Shown here piece after piece: positions 8,301 through 15,635 of a stretch of DNA of 36,627 nucleotides; position 1 is the first letter of the stretch, and each line of letters starts with the position of its first letter. Position numbers and translations under genes: made by a program. This stretch comes from an uncultured Psychroflexus sp. (GTDB lineage: Bacteria; Bacteroidota; Bacteroidia; Flavobacteriales; Flavobacteriaceae). The notes below the pieces were generated by a model. It had not been told where the DNA came from. It made no database searches and saw only the letters and a program-made list of their open reading frames with translations. The stretch spans positions 1 to 36,627 of the forward strand of contig CAJXVZ010000029.1 in the NCBI GenBank assembly GCA_913062845.1, read 5' to 3'.

Positions 8301-9202
8301 CTTAGAAGCGTTTTGAGCTTTTGTTTTAATTTTCCTTTTAATGAATCTTGTTGTAATTGATTTTTGAAATAATTCTTATTTTCATTTATTAATTCAGGAA
8401 AGGCCAACTTTGTTTTTTTGTAAAGATAATTCTTCGCATTATCGATGTACAGTTCAGACGGTATATTATGCCATTTTAAATGGTTTTCTATGAGTTTCCA
8501 GGATTCTATTGCTGCCTTTATCTTTTCGATAGTTGATAAGTAACTTGTTTTTAAATTGCTGTCTTTTCTGTATAATACGTATGTATCAGTTGCGAAAAGA
8601 ATACATTTTGAATTCAGTATTACTCGACAAAAAAACTCTCCATCCTGGTTTATAATTAAAGATTCATTCCATAAGCCTGTCTTATAAATAAGGGATTTGG
8701 GGCATAAAAAACCATGAGAAGGCAAAAATCCATTATATCCTAAATCTCTAAAGATGTCTGAAGCATTTGGGTAATCTCTAAAAATCTTGAAATCCTTCAA
8801 TTCAAAATCATTTTTATCCGAAAATCTGCCCCAGGCACAAGTGCAGATAGAATCTTTTTTGTGTCCTAAAGTGTTAATTTGTTTTTCAATTTTATCTTCA
8901 GCAATCAGATCATCAGAATCCAACCAATTCACATACTCTCCCTTAGACATCTTAAAGCCATAATTCCGAGCCCCATTACCACCAGGCAGATGTTCATCCG
9001 GGCGGTGAAAATATTTAAAACGTGGGTCTTTTTTAACATAGTTGCCAACCACTTCATCTGTATTGTCGGTAGAACCGTCATCTACAACGATACACTCCCA
9101 GTTTTGGTAGGTTTGTGCTAAGACAGAATCCAGCGTTTCGCCTATCAGATGCGCTCTGTTATAGGTAGGTATAATTACCGAGACTAAAGGAGAGTCATTC
9201 AT
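8297..9202 (-). CDS. GT2 family glycosyltransferase
   Basis: Classic inverting GT2 enzyme. PLVSVIIPTYNRAHLIGETL forms the first strand and helix, VVDDGSTDNT (about 39-48) binds the nucleotide, GARNYG follows at about 77, and WLDSDD (Asp95 and Asp97) is the metal-binding DxD motif. Length 301 is normal, and there are no transmembrane segments, so it acts at the cytoplasmic face. It begins the tightly overlapped part of the operon, 45 bases downstream of uppP on the same strand. I see no good promoter box in that 45-base gap, so it may be read from the uppP promoter. Acceptor and sugar are unknown. Confidence 0.9.
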   Translation of the reverse strand: MNDSPLVSVIIPTYNRAHLIGETLDSVLAQTYQNWECIVVDDGSTDNTDEVVGNYVKKDPRFKYFHRPDEHLPGGNGARNYGFKMSKGEYVNWLDSDDLIAEDKIEKQINTLGHKKDSICTCAWGRFSDKNDFELKDFKIFRDYPNASDIFRDLGYNGFLPSHGFLCPKSLIYKTGLWNESLIINQDGEFFCRVILNSKCILFATDTYVLYRKDSNLKTSYLSTIEKIKAAIESWKLIENHLKWHNIPSELYIDNAKNYLYKKTKLAFPELINENKNYFKNQLQQDSLKGKLKQKLKTLLR

Positions 9203-9247
9203 TTTATTGAAAAACCATTAAATTTCAAAAACTTTAAATCATATTCT

Positions 9248-10039
9248 TTACACCAAAGTAAACACAACCGCAATCATTCCAACAATGGCACAATAGATGG
9301 CAAAGTAGGAAAGTTTAGAGTTTCTCACGAGTTTGATCATCCAGGTGCAAGCCAGAATACCAGCGATAAATGCCGCGGCAAAACCAATGCTAAGCACTGA
9401 GATATTCGAACTTTCATAACTCAATTCTCCACTAAGAATATCTTTACCAATTTTTCCAAAAATGAGTGGTATCACCATCAAAAATGAAAAACGAGCGGCT
9501 TTATTCTTGTCATTACCAAGCAAGACAGAGGTAGAAATCGTGGCACCGGATCTTGAAATTCCAGGAAGCATCGCGATCGCCTGAGAAATACCAATGACAA
9601 AGGCGTTTTTGAATGTGACATTTTTGTCGGTATTTCTGGCTTTATCGGCCAAAAACAGCAGCGCTGCTGTGACTATTAGCATACATCCCACCAGGAAAAT
9701 GTTACCGCTAAACAGTTGTTCCAGTTGTTTTTCAAAAAATACACCTACAACAACAGCCGGTAACATGGATACAGCGATTTTACTGATAAATTGCAGATCT
9801 TCATTCCATTCAAACTTCAAAACACCCATGACCAGCGCATAAATGTCTTTTCTAAAAACAACTATTGTGCTTAACGCCGTAGCAAAATGCAGAACAACAG
9901 TAAATAACAGACTTTCCTTTGGTATAGAATTATCGCCTAAAATGGCTTTGCCTAATTCCAAGTGTCCGCTTGAAGATACAGGTAAAAACTCTGTGAGTCC
10001 CTGTACTATTCCGAGTATAAGTGCATCTAAAAAATCCAT
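9248..10039 (-). CDS. uppP: Undecaprenyl-diphosphatase
   Basis: Integral membrane phosphatase (BacA/UppP family) that converts undecaprenyl diphosphate to undecaprenyl phosphate, the lipid carrier for peptidoglycan and surface polysaccharides. The first motif GIVQGLTEFLPVSSSGH (about residues 10-26) carries the conserved Glu and Ser residues, and LPGISRSGATIS in the middle is the second signature with the essential Arg. About seven hydrophobic segments cover the rest. Length 263 is close to the usual 265-275. It is the most upstream gene of the minus-strand glycan run and has a good -7 box just before its start, so carrier recycling and glycan assembly may be transcribed together. Confidence 0.95.
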   Translation of the reverse strand: MDFLDALILGIVQGLTEFLPVSSSGHLELGKAILGDNSIPKESLLFTVVLHFATALSTIVVFRKDIYALVMGVLKFEWNEDLQFISKIAVSMLPAVVVGVFFEKQLEQLFSGNIFLVGCMLIVTAALLFLADKARNTDKNVTFKNAFVIGISQAIAMLPGISRSGATISTSVLLGNDKNKAARFSFLMVIPLIFGKIGKDILSGELSYESSNISVLSIGFAAAFIAGILACTWMIKLVRNSKLSYFAIYCAIVGMIAVVFTLV

Positions 10040-10043
10040 TTGA

Positions 10044-10051
10044 CAAATATA
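10044..10051 (-). promoter_or_regulatory. -7 promoter box for uppP
   Basis: Minus-strand TATATTTG matches the Bacteroidota -7 consensus TAnnTTTG and ends five bases before the uppP start codon. No clear -33 TTTG was found at the right distance, and such a short leader would be unusual, so this is tentative. Confidence 0.35.
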
Positions 10052-10099
10052 TCAATTAATCGGATAAAAGACTTTTTTAAGAAAAATTAGAACTAATAA

Positions 10100-10130
10100 T
10101 TTAAAACTATTAATTAAAAATGTAGATTTG
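10100..10130 (+). promoter_or_regulatory. Promoter of DUF3667 operon
   Basis: The -7 box TAGATTTG (10123-10130) fits TAnnTTTG, with TTTA 19 bases upstream (10100-10103) as an imperfect -33 TTTG box. The start codon is 11 bases downstream. Spacing and position fit a Bacteroidota sigma-A promoter. Confidence 0.5.
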
Positions 10131-10141
10131 AGACTTGATTT

Positions 10142-10957
10142 ATGAACTGTAAAAATTGTCATACTCAACTTGCAGATGAGGCGAGATTTTGCTCTCATTG
10201 TGGTGCAAAAGTGATCAATACCAGAATCACTTCAAAATTGCTTTTTCAGGACTTCGTAAACAACTTTTTAGGTTGGGATAACTCTTTTTTCAAGACCATA
10301 AAAACCCTGCTCATTAAGCCTGATCTTGTTATTACGGATTACCTGAACGGTGTAAGAAAACGCTACATGAACCCCTTTGTTTTCATAGCTCTGGGCACCG
10401 CCATTTCTCTGTTTATCTTTAATGCGTATTCTGATGAATATATGAAGTCTTATGAAGGTGTGGGGAACTTCTATAAAGAATTGATGGTTAGTCTGGCAGG
10501 AGAGGAGTTTGTTCAATCTGAAGAATTCCAAAAATCCTTACAGGAGCAGAATGAGGCCAACAGGGCATCTGCTGAGTTTACGATCAAGTACTTCAATTTG
10601 ATGACCTTTCTTTTCATTCCACTCTATGCTTTAATATCATTACTGGTCTTTGACAGAAGATACAACTTTGGCGAATATATCATCATAACCTGTTATCTGC
10701 AGGGACTGATAATGTATTTTACCATCATTTTGTTCATCATTTCACTTTATGTGAATACTTCTTTATTCTTATATTCTTTCCTGTTGAGCATTCCTTACTA
10801 CTTATACACTTTTGGAAGATTAATGAAATTGAATATTTTTAAATTATTTTTAAAGTTACTTTTGTTTGTATTAGTCACCATTGCTCTGGCTATAGTTTTG
10901 ATAATCATAGGTGCTCTAATAACTATAGCTACACAACTCATACCTCAAATCTTTTAA
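10142..10957 (+). CDS. DUF3667 membrane protein with zinc ribbon
   Basis: Function unknown. The first 25 residues form a zinc ribbon, with CKNC at 3-6 and CSHC at about 17-20. The conserved DUF3667 core follows (DNSFFKTIKTLLIKPDLVI, then YLNGVRKRYMNPF at about 60-80), which is typical of Bacteroidota membrane proteins. A hydrophobic segment comes directly after this motif, and three or four more lie in the C-terminal half, so the C-terminal two thirds are membrane embedded with the ribbon in the cytoplasm. The ribbon keeps all four cysteines, in contrast to two other proteins in this window. It leads a three-gene plus-strand operon; the next gene starts nine bases after its stop. Confidence 0.8.
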   Translation: MNCKNCHTQLADEARFCSHCGAKVINTRITSKLLFQDFVNNFLGWDNSFFKTIKTLLIKPDLVITDYLNGVRKRYMNPFVFIALGTAISLFIFNAYSDEYMKSYEGVGNFYKELMVSLAGEEFVQSEEFQKSLQEQNEANRASAEFTIKYFNLMTFLFIPLYALISLLVFDRRYNFGEYIIITCYLQGLIMYFTIILFIISLYVNTSLFLYSFLLSIPYYLYTFGRLMKLNIFKLFLKLLLFVLVTIALAIVLIIIGALITIATQLIPQIF

Positions 10958-10966
10958 TTTAACATC

Positions 10967-11401
10967 ATGAAATACAAAGTCAGTATCGATATCAATAAAC
11001 CCATTGAACATGTCACTAGATTATTTAAAGACAGAACCAATGATAAGCTATGGATGAAAGGCTTTAAAGCAAAAACCCCGATTGAAGGCCATGAAGGAGA
11101 AGAGGGAGCGAGGTGTAAAGTTGAATTTCAATTGGGAAAACGCTATTTTGCCATGGAAGAAGAAATTTTAAAGATTGATCTACCGGATGAATATATAACG
11201 ACTTATACAACCCCAAAAGTTTTTAATGTGGTTAAAAATTCATTTGAAAAAATAGATGATAATTCGACCAGATATTCCACTGAACAGGATTTTCAATTCA
11301 AAGGCATCATGAAAATTATGGCATTTTTTATGCCTGGTGCTTTTAAAAAGCAATCCATGTCTTATCTCAAAGATTTTAAGACCTTTGCCGAAAAACAATA
11401 A
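10967..11401 (+). CDS. SRPBCC family protein
   Basis: Small soluble 144-residue protein with the START/Bet v 1-like (SRPBCC) layout. It opens with a beta strand MKYKVSIDINKPIEHVTRLF, then has a KLWMKGF helix turn, several strands, and a C-terminal amphipathic helix ending SYLKDFKTFAEK. Such proteins bind hydrophobic ligands in a deep cavity; no ligand can be named here. No signal peptide. It follows the DUF3667 gene by nine bases and precedes the hotdog thioesterase gene by three bases, so the three are probably co-transcribed. Confidence 0.75.
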   Translation: MKYKVSIDINKPIEHVTRLFKDRTNDKLWMKGFKAKTPIEGHEGEEGARCKVEFQLGKRYFAMEEEILKIDLPDEYITTYTTPKVFNVVKNSFEKIDDNSTRYSTEQDFQFKGIMKIMAFFMPGAFKKQSMSYLKDFKTFAEKQ

Positions 11402-11404
11402 TTG

Positions 11405-11818
11405 ATGTCAAAAATAAACCCACAGGATATACCACATAAAATGCTTTCCTTAGATCCCTTTTCGCAATGGTTGGGTATTGAAATAGTTGAAGTTAAAAAA
11501 GGCTATTGCAAATTAGGTTTAAGAATTAGATCTGAAATGCTCAACTCTATGCAAAAAGCTCATGGCGGTATAGCTTATGCCTTGGCAGATACTGCTTTTG
11601 GTTTTGCAGCAAATACTCATGGCAGGTTTGCTGTATCGATAGAAACTTCCATAAATCATATTGAAGCGCTACATGAGGATGATTATGTTATTGCAGAAAC
11701 GCAATTGGATATTGCGAAAAACAAATTGGGTTTCGCTTATGTCAATCTGAGTGTTGGAGACAAAATAGTGGCTGTTTTTAAAGGCGTGGTTTACAGGACT
11801 TCAAAGGAATGGTTGTAG
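11405..11818 (+). CDS. Hotdog-fold PaaI-like thioesterase
   Basis: Acyl-CoA (or acyl-carrier) thioesterase of the PaaI/YbaW hotdog superfamily. The catalytic-region signature is QKAHGGIAYALADTAFGFAA, with the HGG loop and the Asp on the central helix. VSIETSINHIE follows as the next strand, as expected. A TTG three bases upstream could extend it by one residue, but the ATG at 11405 is the natural start, giving 137 residues, normal for the family. It directly follows the SRPBCC gene. PaaI itself acts in phenylacetate breakdown, but no paa genes are near, so the substrate is open. Confidence 0.85.
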   Translation: MSKINPQDIPHKMLSLDPFSQWLGIEIVEVKKGYCKLGLRIRSEMLNSMQKAHGGIAYALADTAFGFAANTHGRFAVSIETSINHIEALHEDDYVIAETQLDIAKNKLGFAYVNLSVGDKIVAVFKGVVYRTSKEWL

Positions 11819-11834
11819 TTTTGTTTATGAAAAC

Positions 11835-11877
11835 ACCTCAAAGGTTTCTCATGAGTGTGATAAAAAACCTTTGAGGT
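11835..11877. repeat. Hairpin repeat copy 1
   Basis: Perfect 13-base inverted repeat: ACCTCAAAGGTTT at 11835-11847 and AAACCTTTGAGGT at 11865-11877, with a 17-base loop. A nearly identical hairpin lies at 12153-12199. It sits 16 bases after the thioesterase stop and has a short T-rich tail, so it may also end transcription of that operon. Confidence 0.75.
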
Positions 11878-12005
11878 TTGTTTTATAGCAATCAATAATA
11901 AATACATTAGAAAAATACAATTCCAATAAATATTTGATTGACCATGTGTTATTACACGTCAAATCGAGTGTTTTATTATTTTTCTAACATACAAGGTAAA
12001 TTAAT

Positions 12006-12070
12006 AAATTGTACTTCGAAGGTGCTCAGTAGAGCTATCGAGATTCATTGACGAGCTCTCGATACAATTT
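12006..12070. repeat. Imperfect 65-base inverted repeat
   Basis: Outer arms AAATTGTA (12006-12013) and TACAATTT (12063-12070) are perfect complements. The interior (CTTCGAAGGTGCTCAGTAG against GAGCTCTCGA) pairs imperfectly. The TTCGA...GCTCAGT core resembles dispersed intergenic repeats I know from flavobacterial genomes, but copy number elsewhere cannot be checked here. Confidence 0.55.
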
Positions 12071-12152
12071 AAGTTTAATTTTTTTTCAAAAAATAAACTA
12101 AAACCACTCGAGCCGACACTTTTTTTATGACAATTATGCTACTAAACATAAC

Positions 12153-12199
12153 AAACCTCCAAGGTTTAAACTCAGTGTTGAGAAAAACCTTTGAGGTTT
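12153..12199. repeat. Hairpin repeat copy 2
   Basis: Fifteen-base arms, AAACCTCCAAGGTTT at 12153-12167 and AAACCTTTGAGGTTT at 12185-12199, with one mismatch and a 17-base loop containing CTCAGTGTTGAG. Arm sequence and loop length match the copy at 11835-11877. It lies 22 bases beyond the end of the minus-strand peptidase gene and could stop its transcript, although the T run is weak. Confidence 0.75.
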
Positions 12200-12221
12200 A
12201 CTATAGAAGATACTTTATCCA

Positions 12222-14366
12222 TTATTCTTCAATCCCTTCCAGACTCAAAATAAAAGCATATTCTTTTGCGGTTTCTTTAATTCTTTCAAATCGTCCGGAG
12301 GCACCGCCGTGTCCGGCATCCATATTTGTATCAAGGAAAAGAAGATTATTATCTGTTTTGACATCCCTTAACTTGGCTACCCATTTAGCAGGTTCCCAGT
12401 ATTGAACCTGAGAGTCATGCAAACCGGTAGTCACCAGCATATTTGGATAATCCTGTGCTTTGACATTGTCATATGGTGAATAAGATAATATATAATCGTA
12501 ATATTCTTTATCATTTGGATTACCCCATTCGTCGTATTCACCTGTGGTTAAAGGAATAGAATCGTCCAGCATAGTAGTGATGACATCCACAAAAGGCACA
12601 GCTGCAATCACGCCATTATACAGTTCTGGCGACATATTGACGATGGCTCCCATCAACAGACCGCCTGCGCTACCACCATAAGCATAAAGGTGATCGGCAG
12701 AGGTATAGTTTTGTTCAATAAGGTATTCGGAACAGGCAATAAAGTCGGTGAAGGTGTTCTTTTTCTTTAAGAGTTTTCCATCTTCGTACCATTGACGACC
12801 CATGTACTGACCACCTCTGACGTGAGAAATGGCATACACAAAACCACGGTCCAGAAGACTGAGTCTTACAGTAGAAAAATAAGGATCAGAAGTAGAACCA
12901 TAAGAACCATAGGCATATTGAAAAACAGGATTTTTACCGTCGAGTTCCAGACCTTTTTTATAAACCAAAGACATAGGAATTTTTGTGCCGTCTTTTGCGG
13001 TTGCAAAAACACGCTTGGATTCATAGTTTTCCTTATCAAACTGACCACCAAGGACCTCTTGTTCCTTTAAAACATTTTTTTCCTTTGTTGCCATGTTAAA
13101 TTCAATAACAGAAGAAGGTGTTGTAAGCGAATTATAGGCATAACGCAAAATGTCAGTATCAAATTCTACATTGGTTGTGGTATAGGCCGTGTAGGTTTCA
13201 CTTTCAAAAGGCAGGTAATAATCTGCACTATTATCCCAACGCATTATTCTAAGCTTGTTCAAGCCTTCAGAACGCTCGCTTACTACCAAATAGTCTTTAA
13301 AAATATCTATGTCTTCCAAAAGCACATCTTCTCTATGCGGAATAACCTCAAGCCAGTTTTCTTTAGACGTCTTGTTCAAAGGTGTCTTCATGAGCTTAAA
13401 GTTTTTAGCCTTGTCCTTATTGGTCAAAATATAAAAGTGGTCTTCAAAATGATCTATACTGTATTCCAGATCTTTTTCTCTGGACTGGATCACTCTAAAT
13501 TCGCCATCCGGGTCATCTGCTTCAAGCACATGGTATTCTGTAGATAAGGTACTGTAGTTTACGATGACCAAAAAATCCTGAGATTTGGTTTTATATACTG
13601 CTGTACCAAAGGTGTCATCATCTTCCTGATAAACCAGTTCATCAGTTTTTTCACCTAATTTATGTTTATAGATCTGATAAGAACGTAAGGTAACAGGATC
13701 TTTTTTGGTGTAAAACAAAGTTGCATTATCCTTAGCCCAGGTTGAAGAACCTGTGGTGTTTTCTATAACATCATCTAAAACAGTGTCAGACTCTAAATCT
13801 TTAACCCGAATGTGGTATTGTCTTCTTCCAATCGTATCTACAGCGAAAGATACTTTCTTATTGTCCGGACTTACACTTAAACCAGCCAGATTGAAATAAC
13901 TATGACCTTCGGCCATTTTATTACAATCGAACAAAACCTCTTCTTCAGCGTCTAAAGTCTCTTTCTTTCGGACGTAAATCGGGTAGTCTTTACCCGTTTC
14001 ATATTTGGTAATGTACAAATAACCATTGAATTTATAAGGAACAGAAGTGTCGTCTTGCTTGATTCTGGATTTCATCTCAGTGAACAAACTATCAGACAGA
14101 CTTTCAAGGTCTTCAGTCATTTTCTGGTAGTATTCATTTTCAGCTTCAAGATAGGCTATGACTTCAGGGTTTTCGCGTTCTCTCAACCAATAATAAGGAT
14201 CATTTCTATCATCGCCATGAATAGATAAAACCGTGTCTTTTTTTTTAGCTACCGGTGGATTAATGTTTTTTTTCAAATTGTCTTTTTTTGATGTATTACA
14301 GGAAATGGCAAAAGTAATACATAGTACCAACATAAAATAGCTAGATAGCGGCTTGTGTTTTTTCAT
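12222..14366 (-). CDS. ptrB: S9A prolyl oligopeptidase/oligopeptidase B lipoprotein
   Basis: Serine peptidase that cleaves short peptides, by family after basic residues (oligopeptidase B). The N-terminal half is the seven-bladed propeller, opening with the conserved HGDDRNDPYYWLRERENPEV at about 49-68. The C-terminal alpha/beta hydrolase domain has Ser566 in GGSAGG, Asp651 in GLHDSQ and His686 in DAGHGG. Length is 714. The N-terminus is a lipoprotein signal (hydrophobic stretch then ISC, with Cys near 23), so this copy is predicted to be envelope-anchored, unlike the cytoplasmic E. coli enzyme. The gene lies 23 bases after neuC on the same strand and probably shares its transcript, with no obvious functional link. 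Specificity for Arg/Lys is by homology only. Confidence 0.9.
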   Translation of the reverse strand: MKKHKPLSSYFMLVLCITFAISCNTSKKDNLKKNINPPVAKKKDTVLSIHGDDRNDPYYWLRERENPEVIAYLEAENEYYQKMTEDLESLSDSLFTEMKSRIKQDDTSVPYKFNGYLYITKYETGKDYPIYVRKKETLDAEEEVLFDCNKMAEGHSYFNLAGLSVSPDNKKVSFAVDTIGRRQYHIRVKDLESDTVLDDVIENTTGSSTWAKDNATLFYTKKDPVTLRSYQIYKHKLGEKTDELVYQEDDDTFGTAVYKTKSQDFLVIVNYSTLSTEYHVLEADDPDGEFRVIQSREKDLEYSIDHFEDHFYILTNKDKAKNFKLMKTPLNKTSKENWLEVIPHREDVLLEDIDIFKDYLVVSERSEGLNKLRIMRWDNSADYYLPFESETYTAYTTTNVEFDTDILRYAYNSLTTPSSVIEFNMATKEKNVLKEQEVLGGQFDKENYESKRVFATAKDGTKIPMSLVYKKGLELDGKNPVFQYAYGSYGSTSDPYFSTVRLSLLDRGFVYAISHVRGGQYMGRQWYEDGKLLKKKNTFTDFIACSEYLIEQNYTSADHLYAYGGSAGGLLMGAIVNMSPELYNGVIAAVPFVDVITTMLDDSIPLTTGEYDEWGNPNDKEYYDYILSYSPYDNVKAQDYPNMLVTTGLHDSQVQYWEPAKWVAKLRDVKTDNNLLFLDTNMDAGHGGASGRFERIKETAKEYAFILSLEGIEE

Positions 14367-14389
14367 TTTTGATGCGTTAAGATATAAGA

Positions 14390-15541
14390 TTAATAAACAA
14401 TAGTTTTATGAAATTTAAAATTTACCCTTGAAAGCAAATCAGCAATTTTTTCGCCTGAATTACCTTTACCGTAAAGTTCAGAAGACTCTAAGGATTTATA
14501 CTTTTGTAAGTTAATAGCATTTTTGATGGCATTTTTATCGTGATCTACATCCAAAACATTTTCAGCACGTAGTCTTCTGTGTTGTCTGTCACCAATATTC
14601 ACAACGGGGACACCCAGAAATGCTGCTTCACGAATACCAACACTGGAATTTCCAACCAATACCTTTGAATTATAGATAAGCTCCAGAAAATCTTCACTGC
14701 TCATATTTTTAAAAAAATGAACATGCTCGAGTTTATGATATTCTCGATAAGCCCTAATACCTGTTGATGTGCCGTCTGCACCGGCATCTATATTAGGCCA
14801 AAACCAAAATGTTGGGATATTCAGTTCGTCAATGGCCTTTAAGGTTTCCTCTATTTGAATCCTGCTTTTATCGACCTGTGTAGTATCAGGATGTTGCATC
14901 ACAACAATGTATTCTAACGAATAATCAGGCTCATGTCCAACACCGCCATACTTTTTATAGGGGTTAAAACTTAATGGTTTTTTATTCAGCACGGGAACAG
15001 CTAAATCTATTGAAGGGCAACCAGTGTTATAAATGCTATTTTCTTCTTCCCCTAATTTTTTTACCCTATTGAAGGCATCATCCGAGGAAACAAAATGGTA
15101 ATCGGCTAGTTTTGTAATCGCATGTCTGACCTTTTCATCAATATTTCCGGTGACTTCACCACCTTGCAGATGAGCTAAAGGAATATTCATGTAAGAAGCA
15201 GCTATAGCTGTAGAAATGGTTTCAAAACGATCGGCAACAGTCACAACAATATCAGGCTTCAAGTTTTCAAAAACGCTGGACAATTCTATAATGCCAAGAC
15301 CGGTTGTCTTTGCTGCAGCGGTTGTGTTTTCGCCTTCCAGAACGCTAAATACTTTAGCATCAATATCAAAACCATCTGCTTTTATAAAATCAATGGCATT
15401 ACCATATCGGTTAAGAAGTGCTGAAGCTGCCACAACCACTTGTAATTTGAGTTCCGGATGCAGTTTTATGGCTTGGAGGACGGACTTAACACGACTGTAC
15501 GAAGGTCTGGCTGTGATGACTACGCATATTTTGCGCTTCAT
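14390..15541 (-). CDS. neuC: UDP-N-acetylglucosamine 2-epimerase, hydrolysing
   Basis: Cleaves and epimerises UDP-GlcNAc (or a related UDP-sugar) to the free mannosamine-type sugar that NeuB condenses with phosphoenolpyruvate. It has the two-domain GT-B-like fold of the NeuC/WecB family. The opening CVVITARPSYSRVKSVL is the nucleotide loop; the mid region HLQGGEVTGNIDEKVRHA carries conserved His and Glu residues; the C-terminal half has GNSSVGIREAAFLGVPVVN followed by GDRQHRR. Length 383 is standard. The PSYSR loop differs from the TRADFG-type loop of E. coli NeuC, so this is a variant subgroup. It is divergent from neuB with 94 bases between the starts. LegG-type activity on UDP-diacetyl-bacillosamine is an alternative, but no LegB/LegC genes are in the window. 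Confidence 0.88.
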   Translation of the reverse strand: MKRKICVVITARPSYSRVKSVLQAIKLHPELKLQVVVAASALLNRYGNAIDFIKADGFDIDAKVFSVLEGENTTAAAKTTGLGIIELSSVFENLKPDIVVTVADRFETISTAIAASYMNIPLAHLQGGEVTGNIDEKVRHAITKLADYHFVSSDDAFNRVKKLGEEENSIYNTGCPSIDLAVPVLNKKPLSFNPYKKYGGVGHEPDYSLEYIVVMQHPDTTQVDKSRIQIEETLKAIDELNIPTFWFWPNIDAGADGTSTGIRAYREYHKLEHVHFFKNMSSEDFLELIYNSKVLVGNSSVGIREAAFLGVPVVNIGDRQHRRLRAENVLDVDHDKNAIKNAINLQKYKSLESSELYGKGNSGEKIADLLSRVNFKFHKTIVY

Positions 15542-15635
15542 AAGTTGCTTATTTTATGAGTAAAAATAAAGTTTTGAATACGATATGGCTAAAATAACTT
15601 TCTTTTTTGTTTAATTTGAAGAATAGAATCAGAAA

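Larger units (their letters stand above)
11819..12221. other. Gene-free stretch holding three hairpin repeats
   Basis: No credible gene lies between the thioesterase and the S9 peptidase, which are convergent. The stretch contains two copies of one hairpin (11835-11877 and 12153-12199) and a third, different imperfect hairpin (12006-12070). The rest is AT-rich. An open frame at 12127-12405 runs from the repeat into the antisense of the peptidase gene and is not believed. Confidence 0.7.

Noticed and set aside
12153-12199. Strong intrinsic terminator for the S9 peptidase gene
   Set aside because: The hairpin is good but lacks a T run on the minus strand, and it matches a second copy, so it was listed as a repeat.
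12127-12405. Plus-strand open frame of 92 codons
   Set aside because: It starts in the hairpin repeat and runs antisense into the S9 peptidase C-terminus; composition is not protein-like.
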